DNA of 21,312 nucleotides from DASQUK01 sp035641315 (GCA_035641315.1 DASQUK010000205.1:1-21312), one strand, 5' to 3'. Counted from the first letter of the stretch, positions 1-6,919 are shown. Numbers and translations are program-made. Notes: a model not told the origin generated them from the sequence alone.

Positions 1-852
1 CGTCGCCGTATCGACCGGGCCCTCGAACAGCACGGCCGGCTCGAATCCGAGCATCGGTCCCGACTCGCCCACCAGGTCGAGGACTCGGGTGCGCACCCCA
101 TTGCGGTTCCGTTCGACGCGCGATTCGAGCCCGAAGATGGCCGAGCGGATGTGCTTGACGGTGAGGTCGAGCTCGTCGACCGAGTCCTCCACCCTGCGGA
201 CCGCCGTCTCGGGATCGCTGCGGATGAGCCCGGCGGCACCCTGCAGCGACAGCCCGGTGGCGAAGAGCCGCTGGACCACGGTGTCGTGGAGGTCGCGGGC
301 GATGCGCTCGCGGTCCTCCACCAGGGTCAGCTCTTGCACGCGGGCGTGCAGCCGGGCGTTGTCGATCGCCACGCCGGCGGCGGCCGCCAAGCCCACCACC
401 AGCTCCTCGTCGACGTCGGTGAACACCTCGGCCGACGTCTTGTCGGTCAGGTAGAGGTTGCCGAACACCTCGTCGCGCACGCGGATCGGCACCCCAAGGA
501 ACGACCGCATCGGTGGGTGGTTTGGCGGGAAGCCGTAGCTGTCGGGGTGCTCACGCAGATCGGGCAACCGCAGCGGCTTGGCGTCCACGATGAGCAGGCC
601 CAGGATGCCGTGGCCCTCGGGCAGGTGGCCGATCGCCTTGTGCGTGTCGGCGTCGATGCCGACCGTGAGGAACTGGGCCAGGCGGGTGCGGCTGTCGTCG
701 AGCACCCCCAGCGCCCCGTAGCGGGCGTCGACGAGGTCGACCGCGGCTTCCACGATGCGCTGCAACATGGCGGGCAGGTCGAGATCGCTCCCCACCGTGA
801 GCACGGCAACCAGCAGCTGGCGGAGGCTACGGGGACCAGCGAACTCGCCCAT
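1..852 (-). CDS. GAF-domain sensor histidine kinase, DevS/DosT-like (3' end beyond window)
   Basis: Two-component sensor kinase; 284 codons are visible and the gene runs off the left edge. An in-frame TAG lies five codons before the ATG at 852, so the start is well fixed. One GAF domain spans residues about 10-170, with the block GFPPNHPPMRSFLGVPIR (109-126), very like the haem-binding GAF-A of mycobacterial DevS/DosT; H112 is the candidate proximal ligand. The HisKA_3 dimerisation box follows (RERIARDLHDTVVQRLF, phospho-acceptor H189). The ATPase domain lies outside the window. DevS has two GAF domains and this protein has one, placed directly before the kinase core. No transmembrane segment is seen, so it is probably cytosolic. 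It faces a DosR-like box at 930-943. Kinase family is secure; redox or gas sensing through haem is inference. The partner DevR-type regulator is not in the window. Confidence 0.93.
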   Translation of the reverse strand, partial: MGEFAGPRSLRQLLVAVLTVGSDLDLPAMLQRIVEAAVDLVDARYGALGVLDDSRTRLAQFLTVGIDADTHKAIGHLPEGHGILGLLIVDAKPLRLPDLREHPDSYGFPPNHPPMRSFLGVPIRVRDEVFGNLYLTDKTSAEVFTDVDEELVVGLAAAAGVAIDNARLHARVQELTLVEDRERIARDLHDTVVQRLFATGLSLQGAAGLIRSDPETAVRRVEDSVDELDLTVKHIRSAIFGLESRVERNRNGVRTRVLDLVGESGPMLGFEPAVLFEGPVDTAT

Positions 853-929
853 GCGCGCCTGATGCTACGCCCCCGCCGCGACGCGCCCCGGGCGGCACGC
901 GCGCAGGACGGGCCACCCCCGCCGGTCAC

Positions 930-943
930 GGGACCTTCGGCCC
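930..943. promoter_or_regulatory. DosR/DevR-like box 1
   Basis: GGGACCTTCGGCCC, an imperfect 5-4-5 palindrome fitting GGGNC-N4-GNCCC. It lies in the 177-bp gap between the divergent sensor kinase (start 852) and the CMD-family gene (start 1030), and could serve either or both. A loose -10 candidate for the plus strand, TGATAT, is at 972-977. Confidence 0.75.
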
Positions 944-1029
944 TAACGGCGGCCGAGCTGGATGCCCACACTGATATCGACGGCGACGCCTGCGAGGCCG
1001 GGTGTCGATCGACCGCCCGGAGGACAACG

Positions 1030-1431
1030 ATGGCACGCCACAGCGAGACGCTGCGTGATCTTCGAGAGCCGACCAGGGGCCTGCGGCACGCGATCCCCGA
1101 CACCTGGGGGGGCTTCGCCGAGCTCCACAGTGCGGCGCTCGCTGAGGGCGCGGTGCCCGCCCGGCTGAAGGAGGTGGTGGCGCTGGCCATCGCGGTCGTG
1201 AAGCGCTGCGACGGCTGCATCGCTTACCACGCCAAGGCCGCCGCCCGGGCCGGCGCGACGCCGGCCGAGGTGGCCGAGCTGCTCGGGGTGGCACTGCTCA
1301 TGGACGGCGGCACGGCCAGCGTCTACGCGCCCCGCGCCTGGGAGGCGTTCGGTGAGTTCAGCGGCTCGACGGCCGTCGCATCGACGGCCACGGGCCCGCC
1401 GGCCGGCGACGGCGGTCCCGCGACGGGGTGA
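1030..1431 (+). CDS. Carboxymuconolactone decarboxylase / AhpD-like protein
   Basis: 133 aa. The ATG at 1030 is preceded by GGAGG at 7-nt spacing, so the longer upstream frame is not used. The family core is residues about 20-110, with E48 and C60-D-G-C63-I-A-Y-H67, the CxxCxxxH redox centre of AhpD-like alkylhydroperoxidase proteins. The tail after residue 110 is rich in Gly, Pro, Ala and Thr and looks disordered. A peroxidase or thiol-disulfide role is inferred from the CxxC; the substrate cannot be told. It is divergent from the sensor kinase across box 1, suggesting co-regulation under low oxygen. Its TGA lies inside a strong hairpin (1421-1454) and overlaps, as GTGA, a possible start of the decayed acs remnant. 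Confidence 0.88.
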   Translation: MARHSETLRDLREPTRGLRHAIPDTWGGFAELHSAALAEGAVPARLKEVVALAIAVVKRCDGCIAYHAKAAARAGATPAEVAELLGVALLMDGGTASVYAPRAWEAFGEFSGSTAVASTATGPPAGDGGPATG

Positions 1432-1454
1432 CGGCCGTGGCCGTCACCCCGTCG
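1421..1454 (+). terminator. Perfect 15-bp hairpin across the CMD stop codon
   Basis: Bases 1421-1435 pair perfectly with 1440-1454 (half-sequence CGACGGGGTGACGGC) around a 4-nt CGTG loop. The CMD stop codon TGA (1429-1431) sits in the left arm. There is no T tract, as is usual for GC-rich intrinsic terminators. Likely the terminator of the CMD gene; translating ribosomes could also affect its folding. Confidence 0.55.
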
Positions 1455-1791
1455 TGGGCGGTGATCCACAAGGACGACTGGCCCGCGGGGCGTGACCCCA
1501 ACGTCGTGGACTACGACGCCGGGCGCGCCGGTTTCGCGTGGGGCGACGCCCGGGCGGCGCTCGACGGTCGCCCCCGAGGTCGACCTCGAGGGGATCGACC
1601 CGGCCGCGCCGCTGCAGGACGCGGTGGAGCTCGATTCCATGGACTTCGTCGACCTCGTCACCGCGCTCTGCGAGGAGACGCGCATCGACGTCCCCGAGCG
1701 CGACTAGCCGCTGATCGCCTCGGTCGACGGCTTCATGGGCTACGTGGCCGCCGCCGGCGGCACCGCCGCCCTGCCCGCCGGTCACTGCTGA
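1428..1791 (+). pseudogene. Fused remnant of an acetyl/acyl-CoA synthetase N-terminus and an acyl carrier protein
   Basis: Two broken pieces lie end to end in different frames. In the frame of 1428, up to about 1568, the peptide WAVIHKDDWPAGRDPNVVDY followed by DAGRAGFAWGDARAAL resembles the extreme N-terminus of AcsA-type acyl-CoA synthetases. From about 1567, in the frame of 1492, comes VAPEVDLEGIDP and then VELDSMDFVDLVTAL, a carrier-protein phosphopantetheine site (Ser codon 1636-1638). This piece meets a TAG at 1705-1707 exactly where the family usually has Tyr (ERD-Y-P); beyond the stop the same frame continues as PLIASVDGFMGYVAAAGG to a TGA at 1789-1791. The simplest reading is one deletion joining acs to acp plus a Tyr-to-stop mutation. 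The 1428 GTG is formed by the hairpin and may not be a real start. Family assignment rests on recognition only. Confidence 0.6.
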
Positions 1792-1842
1792 TGCAGCGAG
1801 CGCTCGGATCGCTATCCGGACTGACACACAAAGGAGGCAGCG

Positions 1843-2049
1843 ATGTTGCCCGAATCCCCCATCCTCTTCGGCGGCCTCATGCTCGTCGTCGGGTTGGCAC
1901 TTGTGGCGGCGGTGGTCCGGCGGATCGCCTCCCGCCCCGCGCCTGGCACCTCGCCGACGGGCCATGCCTGCGACATCCTCGGCGAGCGCTACCTGCGCGG
2001 CGAGATCACCAGCAAGGAGTACCGCGAACGACGCGACGCCCTGAGGTGA
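1843..2049 (+). CDS. Small SHOCT-domain membrane protein
   Basis: 68 aa. The start is supported by a near-perfect AAGGAGG ending 6 nt before the ATG. Residues about 7-26 (ILFGGLMLVVGLALVAAVV) form one transmembrane helix. The C-terminal part, about residues 42-68, carries ILGERYLRGEITSKEYRERR, the short amphipathic SHOCT module found at the C-terminus of many small actinobacterial membrane proteins. SHOCT function is poorly defined; oligomerisation or a regulatory role is usually assumed. It starts 51 bases after the acs/ACP remnant, with no DosR-like box of its own. A hairpin-capable CGGAT-CGCT-ATCCG lies just upstream (1805-1818). It may be read with upstream genes or from a promoter I cannot identify. 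Confidence 0.85.
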   Translation: MLPESPILFGGLMLVVGLALVAAVVRRIASRPAPGTSPTGHACDILGERYLRGEITSKEYRERRDALR

Positions 2050-2059
2050 CCGTCAACGA

Positions 2060-2073
2060 GGGACGAAGGTCCC
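2060..2073. promoter_or_regulatory. DosR/DevR-like box 2
   Basis: GGGACGAAGGTCCC has perfect 5-bp arms (GGGAC/GTCCC) around GAAG. It lies in the 81-bp gap after the SHOCT gene, its centre about 64 bp before the flavodoxin ATG at 2131. One of the two best palindromes of the set. Confidence 0.78.
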
Positions 2074-2130
2074 ATCGGACCAGTCCGAGTGGCCCTGCCG
2101 AGCGACCACCGCCGGGCGCACGCTGCAGCC

Positions 2131-2661
2131 ATGCGTACTCTCGTGACTTACGGATCGAAGATGGGCGGCACCGCCGGTCTGGCAGAGATGATCGCCGAGG
2201 CGCTACGCCGCCACGACGTGCAGGCCGATGTCCAGGCCGCGGCGGCCGACCGCTCGCTAACGTCCTACGAAGCAGTCATCATCGGCGGGGCGCTCTACGC
2301 GGGTCGCTGGCATCGTGACGCCCGGCGATTCGTGGAGCATCATCGCCGCGAGCTGCGATCGATGCCGGTGTGGCTCTTCTCCAGTGGCCCGATCGGTGAC
2401 GCCGAGCAGAAGCCCGACATCCCACCGGTCCCTCAGGTGAGCAAGCTCATGGACCGCATCGGGGCACGTGGCCACGAGACGTTCGGCGGCCGCCTGCGCC
2501 CCGACCCGCCCGGGCTCGTCGCCCGGCTCATGGCCAAGAGGTTGGCGGGCGACTGGCGTGATCCCGACCAGGTGGAGCGCTGGGCGTCGGGGATCGCCGC
2601 CGAGCTCAAGGGGTTGGAGCAGGAAGCGACGGCGCATCTGGCGTTGTCAGTCACCACGTGA
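2131..2661 (+). CDS. Flavodoxin-domain protein, HemG / menaquinone-dependent protoporphyrinogen oxidase-like
   Basis: 176 aa from the ATG at 2131, chosen because the flavodoxin fold begins right there (MRTLVTYGSKMGGTAGLA); a GTG at 2089 would add 14 residues lacking family character. The phosphate-binding loop is residues 7-16, with SKMGGT in place of the usual SxxGxT. The second loop follows YEAVIIGGALYAGRWHRDA at about residues 49-67, and SSGPIGD is at about 85-91. This matches the flavodoxin_5 group that includes HemG-like oxidases. It probably binds FMN and acts in the cytosol or at the membrane face as an electron carrier or oxidase; the partner is unknown. Box 2 upstream suggests induction with the dormancy set. 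The end faces the nuclease gene convergently. Confidence 0.85.
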   Translation: MRTLVTYGSKMGGTAGLAEMIAEALRRHDVQADVQAAAADRSLTSYEAVIIGGALYAGRWHRDARRFVEHHRRELRSMPVWLFSSGPIGDAEQKPDIPPVPQVSKLMDRIGARGHETFGGRLRPDPPGLVARLMAKRLAGDWRDPDQVERWASGIAAELKGLEQEATAHLALSVTT

Positions 2662-2792
2662 TCCGCAACGCACAGCGCCCGGTCGTGCCGTTCGACAGTC
2701 CGTAGCGACGATGAGCCGGACTCCCTGTCACTCCTCGAGTCGTTCGCCTTCGGAGTGAAGGGCTGCCCGGCGGACAGTCCCTCGGACAGCCC

Positions 2793-2811
2793 GATGCCCC
2801 CGAGGGGCGTC
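2793..2811. terminator. Hairpin between convergent flavodoxin and nuclease genes
   Basis: GATGCCCC-CGA-GGGGCGTC folds into an 8-bp stem (one G-T wobble) with a 3-nt loop. It overlaps the nuclease stop codon (2810-2812) and lies 132 bases past the flavodoxin stop, so it could end transcription from either side. No T tract. Confidence 0.4.
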
Positions 2812-3379
2812 AGTCGCCTGGCGAGTCGGGAGGATGGTCGGGGCCCGAGCCGGGTTCCGTGTCGCCCTCGGCCGGGTCTGCCTGGAGGTCCGCATGGTCG
2901 AGGGTGTCGAGGGCCGAGCGGAACTGTGCCACCGCGTCGTCGATCGCCTCTTCATCGAGGCTTTCCGCCAAGGTCGCGCCCGCCTCGTCGAGCACGAGCC
3001 CGCTCACGAAGAGGGGAGCGTCGACACGCACAGCCAGCGCGATCGCATCAGACGGTCGGCTATCGAGTCGGCGCTCGCCCGTCGGCCCGCTCACGGCCAA
3101 CTCGGCGAAGAGCGTGCCATCGCGCAGCTCGGTCACCTCCACCCGCTCGACGTGCGCATGGAGCGTCTCGACGAGCGTGGCCAGCAGGTCATGGGTGAGG
3201 GGCCGCGGCGGTAACCGGTCACCCAGCGCCAGCGCGATCGCGGTCGCCTCGGTCGGGCCCACGAAGATCGGCAACACCCGACGCGGCACGTCGTGCTCAC
3301 GCAGCAGCACCACCGGCGCACCACTGCCCGCCTCCAAGCTGAGACCGATCAGGTCGACGGGCTTCACGCTCAGCACCAT
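2810..3379 (-). CDS. Bifunctional nuclease family protein (BFN, DUF151)
   Basis: 189 aa from the ATG at 3379. The family core runs from about residue 5 to 135: VVLLREHD...RRVLPIFVGPTEATAIAL (23-50) and the hallmark SRPSDAIALAVRVDAPLFV (107-125). The last 50 residues are acidic and proline-rich and probably disordered. Family members (plant BFN1 type; single-domain proteins common in actinobacteria) show DNase/RNase activity or act in stress responses; the role here is inferred. A leaderless GTG start at 3367 (185 aa) fits the promoter better: the minus strand reads TATGGT at 3380-3375, seven bases before that GTG, and box 3 is centred about 35 bp upstream of it. The ATG at 3379 would overlap this -10. 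No ribosome-binding site precedes either start. Confidence 0.85.
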   Translation of the reverse strand: MVLSVKPVDLIGLSLEAGSGAPVVLLREHDVPRRVLPIFVGPTEATAIALALGDRLPPRPLTHDLLATLVETLHAHVERVEVTELRDGTLFAELAVSGPTGERRLDSRPSDAIALAVRVDAPLFVSGLVLDEAGATLAESLDEEAIDDAVAQFRSALDTLDHADLQADPAEGDTEPGSGPDHPPDSPGD

Positions 3380-3394
3380 ATCGGCGCAGCGAGA

Positions 3395-3408
3395 AGGACC
3401 TTCGACCC
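3395..3408. promoter_or_regulatory. DosR/DevR-like box 3
   Basis: AGGACCTTCGACCC, one arm base off GGGNC-N4-GNCCC. It lies immediately upstream of the nuclease gene on the minus strand. Its centre is about 35 bp before the proposed leaderless GTG at 3367, so it would overlap the -35 region. Confidence 0.62.
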
Positions 3409-3524
3409 TGCGGCCCCCGGCACCCATTGTTCGTAGATTCGACTTGACGCGGTATGGCGGTTCAGTCGTGTCGACCAGGCGCGCGGGTCTTCGCCTGTCC
3501 ACCACCCACGGGGTGAGGCTCGGC

Positions 3525-3806
3525 TCAGGTCCGGCGGGTCCGGGCGGAGCCCTGAGCAGGCACCAGGCCGTCGGCCGTGAGCGCCACGACGGCTCGGTGC
3601 ACCGCGTAGCTGGCCTCGACGAGCCGGGTGACCTCGTCGAAGTCGCCGCGCTCCACTGCCGACGACCACCGAGCCCCGAGCTTGGCCGCCAGGGCGTCGA
3701 GGGCGGCCCGGATGTCACGCATGTCGGCCGGCGATGTGCGTCGGTCAACGCCGAGCTGAGCGGCCGAGCCGCTCCCGATACCGTCGGCGGTCATTGTGCG
3801 TCCCAT
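3525..3806 (-). CDS. Hypothetical 93-aa protein
   Basis: Not recognised. 93 aa from the ATG at 3806, with GAGGAG about 10 nt upstream. The N-terminal 20 residues are Gly/Ser/Thr-rich. Residues about 28-80 (SPADMRDIRAALDALAAKLG and onward through HRAVVALTADGL) should be mostly alpha-helical, and the tail is basic (SARTRRT). No cysteines, signal peptide or membrane segment. It has its own DosR-like box (3843-3856) with the centre 43.5 bp before the ATG, and it is flanked by the nuclease and 2TM genes on the same strand, each with a separate box. That placement supports a real gene in the same regulon; function unknown. Confidence 0.65.
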   Translation of the reverse strand: MGRTMTADGIGSGSAAQLGVDRRTSPADMRDIRAALDALAAKLGARWSSAVERGDFDEVTRLVEASYAVHRAVVALTADGLVPAQGSARTRRT

Positions 3807-3842
3807 GGCGATCACTCTCCTCGGCGGCCAGGCGGAAGGGAA

Positions 3843-3856
3843 GGGGCCAAAGTCCC
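3843..3856. promoter_or_regulatory. DosR/DevR-like box 4
   Basis: GGGGCCAAAGTCCC, close to the mycobacterial core read on this strand (GGGACNAAAGTCCC). It lies in the 83-bp gap upstream of the minus-strand 93-aa gene, whose ATG is 36 bases from the box edge. Confidence 0.7.
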
Positions 3857-3889
3857 ATCCACGCCGTCCACGCCGGCAGCCCAATGACG

Positions 3890-4195
3890 TCAGCGGCGAC
3901 TGCGATGCAACTCGGCGTCGATGTCGGCCTCGGTGATCGGCCGGTGCAAGAAGGCGTCCCAGGCGTGGAGCACCAGGCCCGCCCCCCAGCCTCCCAACAC
4001 CCATGCTGGCCAGAAGTACCCGGCACCCGTGAACGCCCAGATCCCGACGAGGAACGCGTTGATGACGACGTAGGCAACGACGTGTGAGCCGAAGTCACGT
4101 CGGGTCTGCAACCGCTTGCGGACCAGCTCCCGCTCGGAGACGGTGGAGGTTCCGGTTCCGACCTCTGCGCCGGTCTCTGTGTCCAACGTTTCCAT
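3890..4195 (-). CDS. 2TM-domain membrane protein
   Basis: 101 aa. The ATG at 4195 follows a strong AAGGAGGTG Shine-Dalgarno; the longer upstream frame adds only six residues and has no such site. Residues 1-25 are acidic and Thr-rich. RKRLQTRRDFGSHVVAYVVI (27-46) leads into helix 1 (about 38-57), and YFWPAWVLGGWGAGLVLHAW (65-84) forms helix 2; the aromatic FWPxW...GWGxGLxxHAWD block is the 2TM-domain signature. Such domains often sit alone or next to histidine kinases and DNA-binding domains in actinobacteria; the role is unknown. It shares its upstream region (box 5) with the divergent cellobiose phosphorylase gene. Confidence 0.85.
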   Translation of the reverse strand: METLDTETGAEVGTGTSTVSERELVRKRLQTRRDFGSHVVAYVVINAFLVGIWAFTGAGYFWPAWVLGGWGAGLVLHAWDAFLHRPITEADIDAELHRSRR

Positions 4196-4297
4196 GGCAC
4201 ACCTCCTTCGCACGTCCGGCCGCTACCCAAGCGCCGGCCGTGCCGAGAAACACCAATCCGACTCCTTCACCGTCTGCCCGATGGCTGCTGGTCACAA

Positions 4298-4311
4298 GGG
4301 GCCAAGGTCCC
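4298..4311. promoter_or_regulatory. DosR/DevR-like box 5
   Basis: GGGGCCAAGGTCCC, near-perfect arms. It sits almost in the middle of the 214-bp gap between the divergent 2TM (4195) and cellobiose phosphorylase (4410) genes, about 100 bp from each start, and may serve both. A degenerate second copy, GAGGCGAAGGTCAC at 4352-4365, lies nearer the phosphorylase. Confidence 0.7.
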
Positions 4312-4409
4312 GAGATCGAGCCACGTGCGCCTCTGGGCGTGCACTCGCCCGGAGGCGAAGGTCACGAGGCACGGCCGACGGCGCGTCGCCGTGTGCTGAG
4401 CTGCCCGTC

Positions 4410-6869
4410 ATGACGAGATTCGGTCGCTTCGACGACGCGGCTCGCGAGTACGTGATCTCGCGTCCCGACACGCCGCTGCCGTGGATCAACTACCTCGGGA
4501 GCGAGGACTACTTCGGGATCATCTCTAATACCGCGGGTGGTTACTCCTTCTACCGTGATGCCCGGCTCCGGCGCCTGACGCGCTATCGCTACAACAACGC
4601 ACCGTTCGATGTGAGTGGGCGCTACCTGTACCTCCGTGATTCGGCGAGCGGGGAGCTGTGGTCGCCGTCGTGGCAGCCCGTGCGCTCCGAGCTCGAGGAC
4701 TACCGGTGCCGGCACGGCCTCGGCTACACCGTCGTCGGCGGCCGCGGCGCAGGGATCGACACCGAGACGCTCTACTTCGTGCCGCTCGGCGAGACCCTCG
4801 AGGTCTGGCGCACGCGCATCACCAACCGGCGCCCCGCCACCGCGGAGCTGTCGCTGTTCAGCGCGGTCGAGTTCTGCCTGTGGGACGCCTGGGACGACGC
4901 CACCAACTTCCAGCGCAACTACTCGACCGGAGAGGTCGAGGTGGACGACGGGGTCATCTACCACAAGACCGAGTACCGGGAGCGTCGCAACCACTTCGCG
5001 TACTTCGCTTGCTCCACCGAGCTAGCGGGCTTCGACACGCAACGCGACGCCTTCCTCGGGCCCTACCGGGGGTGGGAACGACCTCTGGCCGTCGAGTCGG
5101 GGCGGTCGAGCGACTCGATCGCCCATGGCTGGGCGCCCTGCGGCTCGCACCACATCGAACTGAGCCTGCGTCCGGGCGAGTCCCGCGAGATCATCTTCGT
5201 ACTGGGCTACGCGGAGAACCCGGCCGGGGAGAAGTTCGATCCGCCCGGATCGCAGACGCTCAACAAGCGGCTCGTACGCCCGGTCATCGACCGCTACCGG
5301 CGCGCCGAGGAGGTCGATGCGGCCTTCCAGCGCCTGCGCGACCACTGGGACAGCCTCCTCGACACCCTGCGCGTCACCACTCCGTCCGAGCACGTCGACC
5401 GGATGGTCAACGTCTGGAACGCCTACCAGTGCATGGTCACGTTCAACGTCTCGCGCTCGGCCTCGTCGTTCGAGTCAGGCATCGGCCGCGGCATGGGCTT
5501 TCGCGACTCCAACCAGGACCTACTGGGCTTCGCGCACATGATCCCCGAGCGGGCCCGGGCGCGGATCCTCGACATCGCCGCGACGCAGCTCCCCACCGGT
5601 GGCGCCTATCACCAGTACCAACCCCTGACCAAGACCGGCAACAACGCCATCGGCTCCGGCTTCAACGACGACCCGCTGTGGCTGATCCTCGCGGTCGCGG
5701 CCTACGTGAAGGAGACCGGGAGCCTCGACATCCTCGACGAGCCGGTCCCCTACGACAACGAGCCCGGGTCGGAGTCGCCGCTCTACCAGCATCTGCAACG
5801 CTCGCTCCGTCACACGCTGGACCGGCTGGGCCCGCACGGACTGCCGCTCATCGGACGGGCCGACTGGAACGACTGCCTCAACCTCAACTGCTTCTCCGAA
5901 ACCCCAGGCGAATCGTTCCAGACCACCGAGAACAGGCAGGGCGGCGTCGCCGAGTCGGTCTTCATCGCCGGCCTGTTCGCGCTCGCGGCCGGCGAGCTGG
6001 CCACACTGGCGGAACGCCACGGTCACCCCGACGACACCGCGAGCTGTCTTGATGCCGGCCGGGCGATGGACGCGGCCGTCCGTGCCCACGGCTGGGACGG
6101 CGCCTGGTTCCGGCGTGCCTACGACTACTTCGGTCGCCCGGTCGGCTCCACCGAGAACGAGGAGGGCAAGATCTTCATCGAGCCGCAGGGCATGTGCGTC
6201 CTCGCTGGCATCGGCCTCGACGATGGCAAGGCCGAGCTCGCGCTCGCATCGGTCGCAGAGCATCTGGCAACCCCACATGGCATCGTGCTCCAACAGCCCG
6301 CCTACACCCGGTACCACCTCGAGCTGGGCGAGATCAGCACCTACCCACCCGGCTACAAGGAGAACGCCGGCGTCTTCTGCCACACCAATCCCTGGGTCAT
6401 GATCGCCGAAACGCTCGTCGGCAACGGCGACCGGGCACTCGACTACTACCTACGCATCAACCCATCGGCCCGCGAGCCCATCAGCGACCAGCACCGCTGC
6501 GAGCCCTACGTCTACGCGCAGATGATCGCGGGGAAGGACGCGCCGAGCCCGGGCGAGGCCAAGAACTCCTGGCTGACGGGCACGGCCGCCTGGAACCTCG
6601 TGGCCATCACTCAATGGATCCTGGGCATCCGCCCCGACCACGACGGCCTCCGCATCGACCCCTGCCTGCCGGCGGACTGGGACGGTTTCACCGCCAGCCG
6701 CCGCTTCCGCGGCGCCCGATATCACATCACCGTGACGAAGCGCCGCGGCGCGCATGGCCGCGTGTCCCGCCTCGTCGTCGACGGTCAGCCAGTCGACGGG
6801 AACCTCGTCCCGCTCGCAACCAAGGCGGCAATCGTGCGGGTGGAGGCGGAGATCCAAGACCATCCCTGA
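4410..6869 (+). CDS. Cellobiose phosphorylase (GH94)
   Basis: 819 aa, the usual length for the family. It converts cellobiose plus phosphate to glucose 1-phosphate and glucose, conserving one ATP relative to hydrolysis. The ATG at 4410 is chosen because MTRFGRFDDAAREYVISRPD is the classical N-terminus; the frame is open further upstream without homology. Similarity to my recollection of the Cellulomonas gilvus enzyme is end to end: TPLPWINYLGSEDYF, GGYSFYRDARLRRLTRYRYN, the GIGRGMGFRDSNQDLLGF block, and IGRADWNDCLNLNCFS (481-496). The D485-W-N-D488 motif carries the general acid, most likely D488. No signal peptide, so the enzyme is cytosolic and needs an importer that is not adjacent. Box 5 upstream suggests induction with the dormancy genes. 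No ribosome-binding site is obvious. Confidence 0.95.
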   Translation: MTRFGRFDDAAREYVISRPDTPLPWINYLGSEDYFGIISNTAGGYSFYRDARLRRLTRYRYNNAPFDVSGRYLYLRDSASGELWSPSWQPVRSELEDYRCRHGLGYTVVGGRGAGIDTETLYFVPLGETLEVWRTRITNRRPATAELSLFSAVEFCLWDAWDDATNFQRNYSTGEVEVDDGVIYHKTEYRERRNHFAYFACSTELAGFDTQRDAFLGPYRGWERPLAVESGRSSDSIAHGWAPCGSHHIELSLRPGESREIIFVLGYAENPAGEKFDPPGSQTLNKRLVRPVIDRYRRAEEVDAAFQRLRDHWDSLLDTLRVTTPSEHVDRMVNVWNAYQCMVTFNVSRSASSFESGIGRGMGFRDSNQDLLGFAHMIPERARARILDIAATQLPTGGAYHQYQPLTKTGNNAIGSGFNDDPLWLILAVAAYVKETGSLDILDEPVPYDNEPGSESPLYQHLQRSLRHTLDRLGPHGLPLIGRADWNDCLNLNCFSETPGESFQTTENRQGGVAESVFIAGLFALAAGELATLAERHGHPDDTASCLDAGRAMDAAVRAHGWDGAWFRRAYDYFGRPVGSTENEEGKIFIEPQGMCVLAGIGLDDGKAELALASVAEHLATPHGIVLQQPAYTRYHLELGEISTYPPGYKENAGVFCHTNPWVMIAETLVGNGDRALDYYLRINPSAREPISDQHRCEPYVYAQMIAGKDAPSPGEAKNSWLTGTAAWNLVAITQWILGIRPDHDGLRIDPCLPADWDGFTASRRFRGARYHITVTKRRGAHGRVSRLVVDGQPVDGNLVPLATKAAIVRVEAEIQDHP

Positions 6870-6919
6870 TGGTCCCAGCGCGGGCACCGCCCCGTCCGCC
6901 ACCGGCTGAACGGTCTTCC

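Noticed and set aside
151..1029. Long plus-strand open frame continuous with the CMD-family gene
   Set aside because: It is antisense to the sensor kinase, whose translation shows clear GAF and HisKA_3 motifs; the CMD protein starts at 1030 with a good ribosome-binding site.
1805..1818. CGGAT-CGCT-ATCCG inverted repeat before the SHOCT gene as a regulatory box
   Set aside because: Arms do not fit GGGNC-N4-GNCCC and a 5-bp stem is common by chance at this base composition.
4352..4365. GAGGCGAAGGTCAC as a second DosR-like box before the cellobiose phosphorylase
   Set aside because: The right half is good but the left arm has two mismatches and the right arm one; kept only as a remark on box 5, not as a separate site.
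5520..6383. 287-codon minus-strand open frame inside the cellobiose phosphorylase region
   Set aside because: The plus strand is conserved GH94 throughout; the antisense frame shows no domain.
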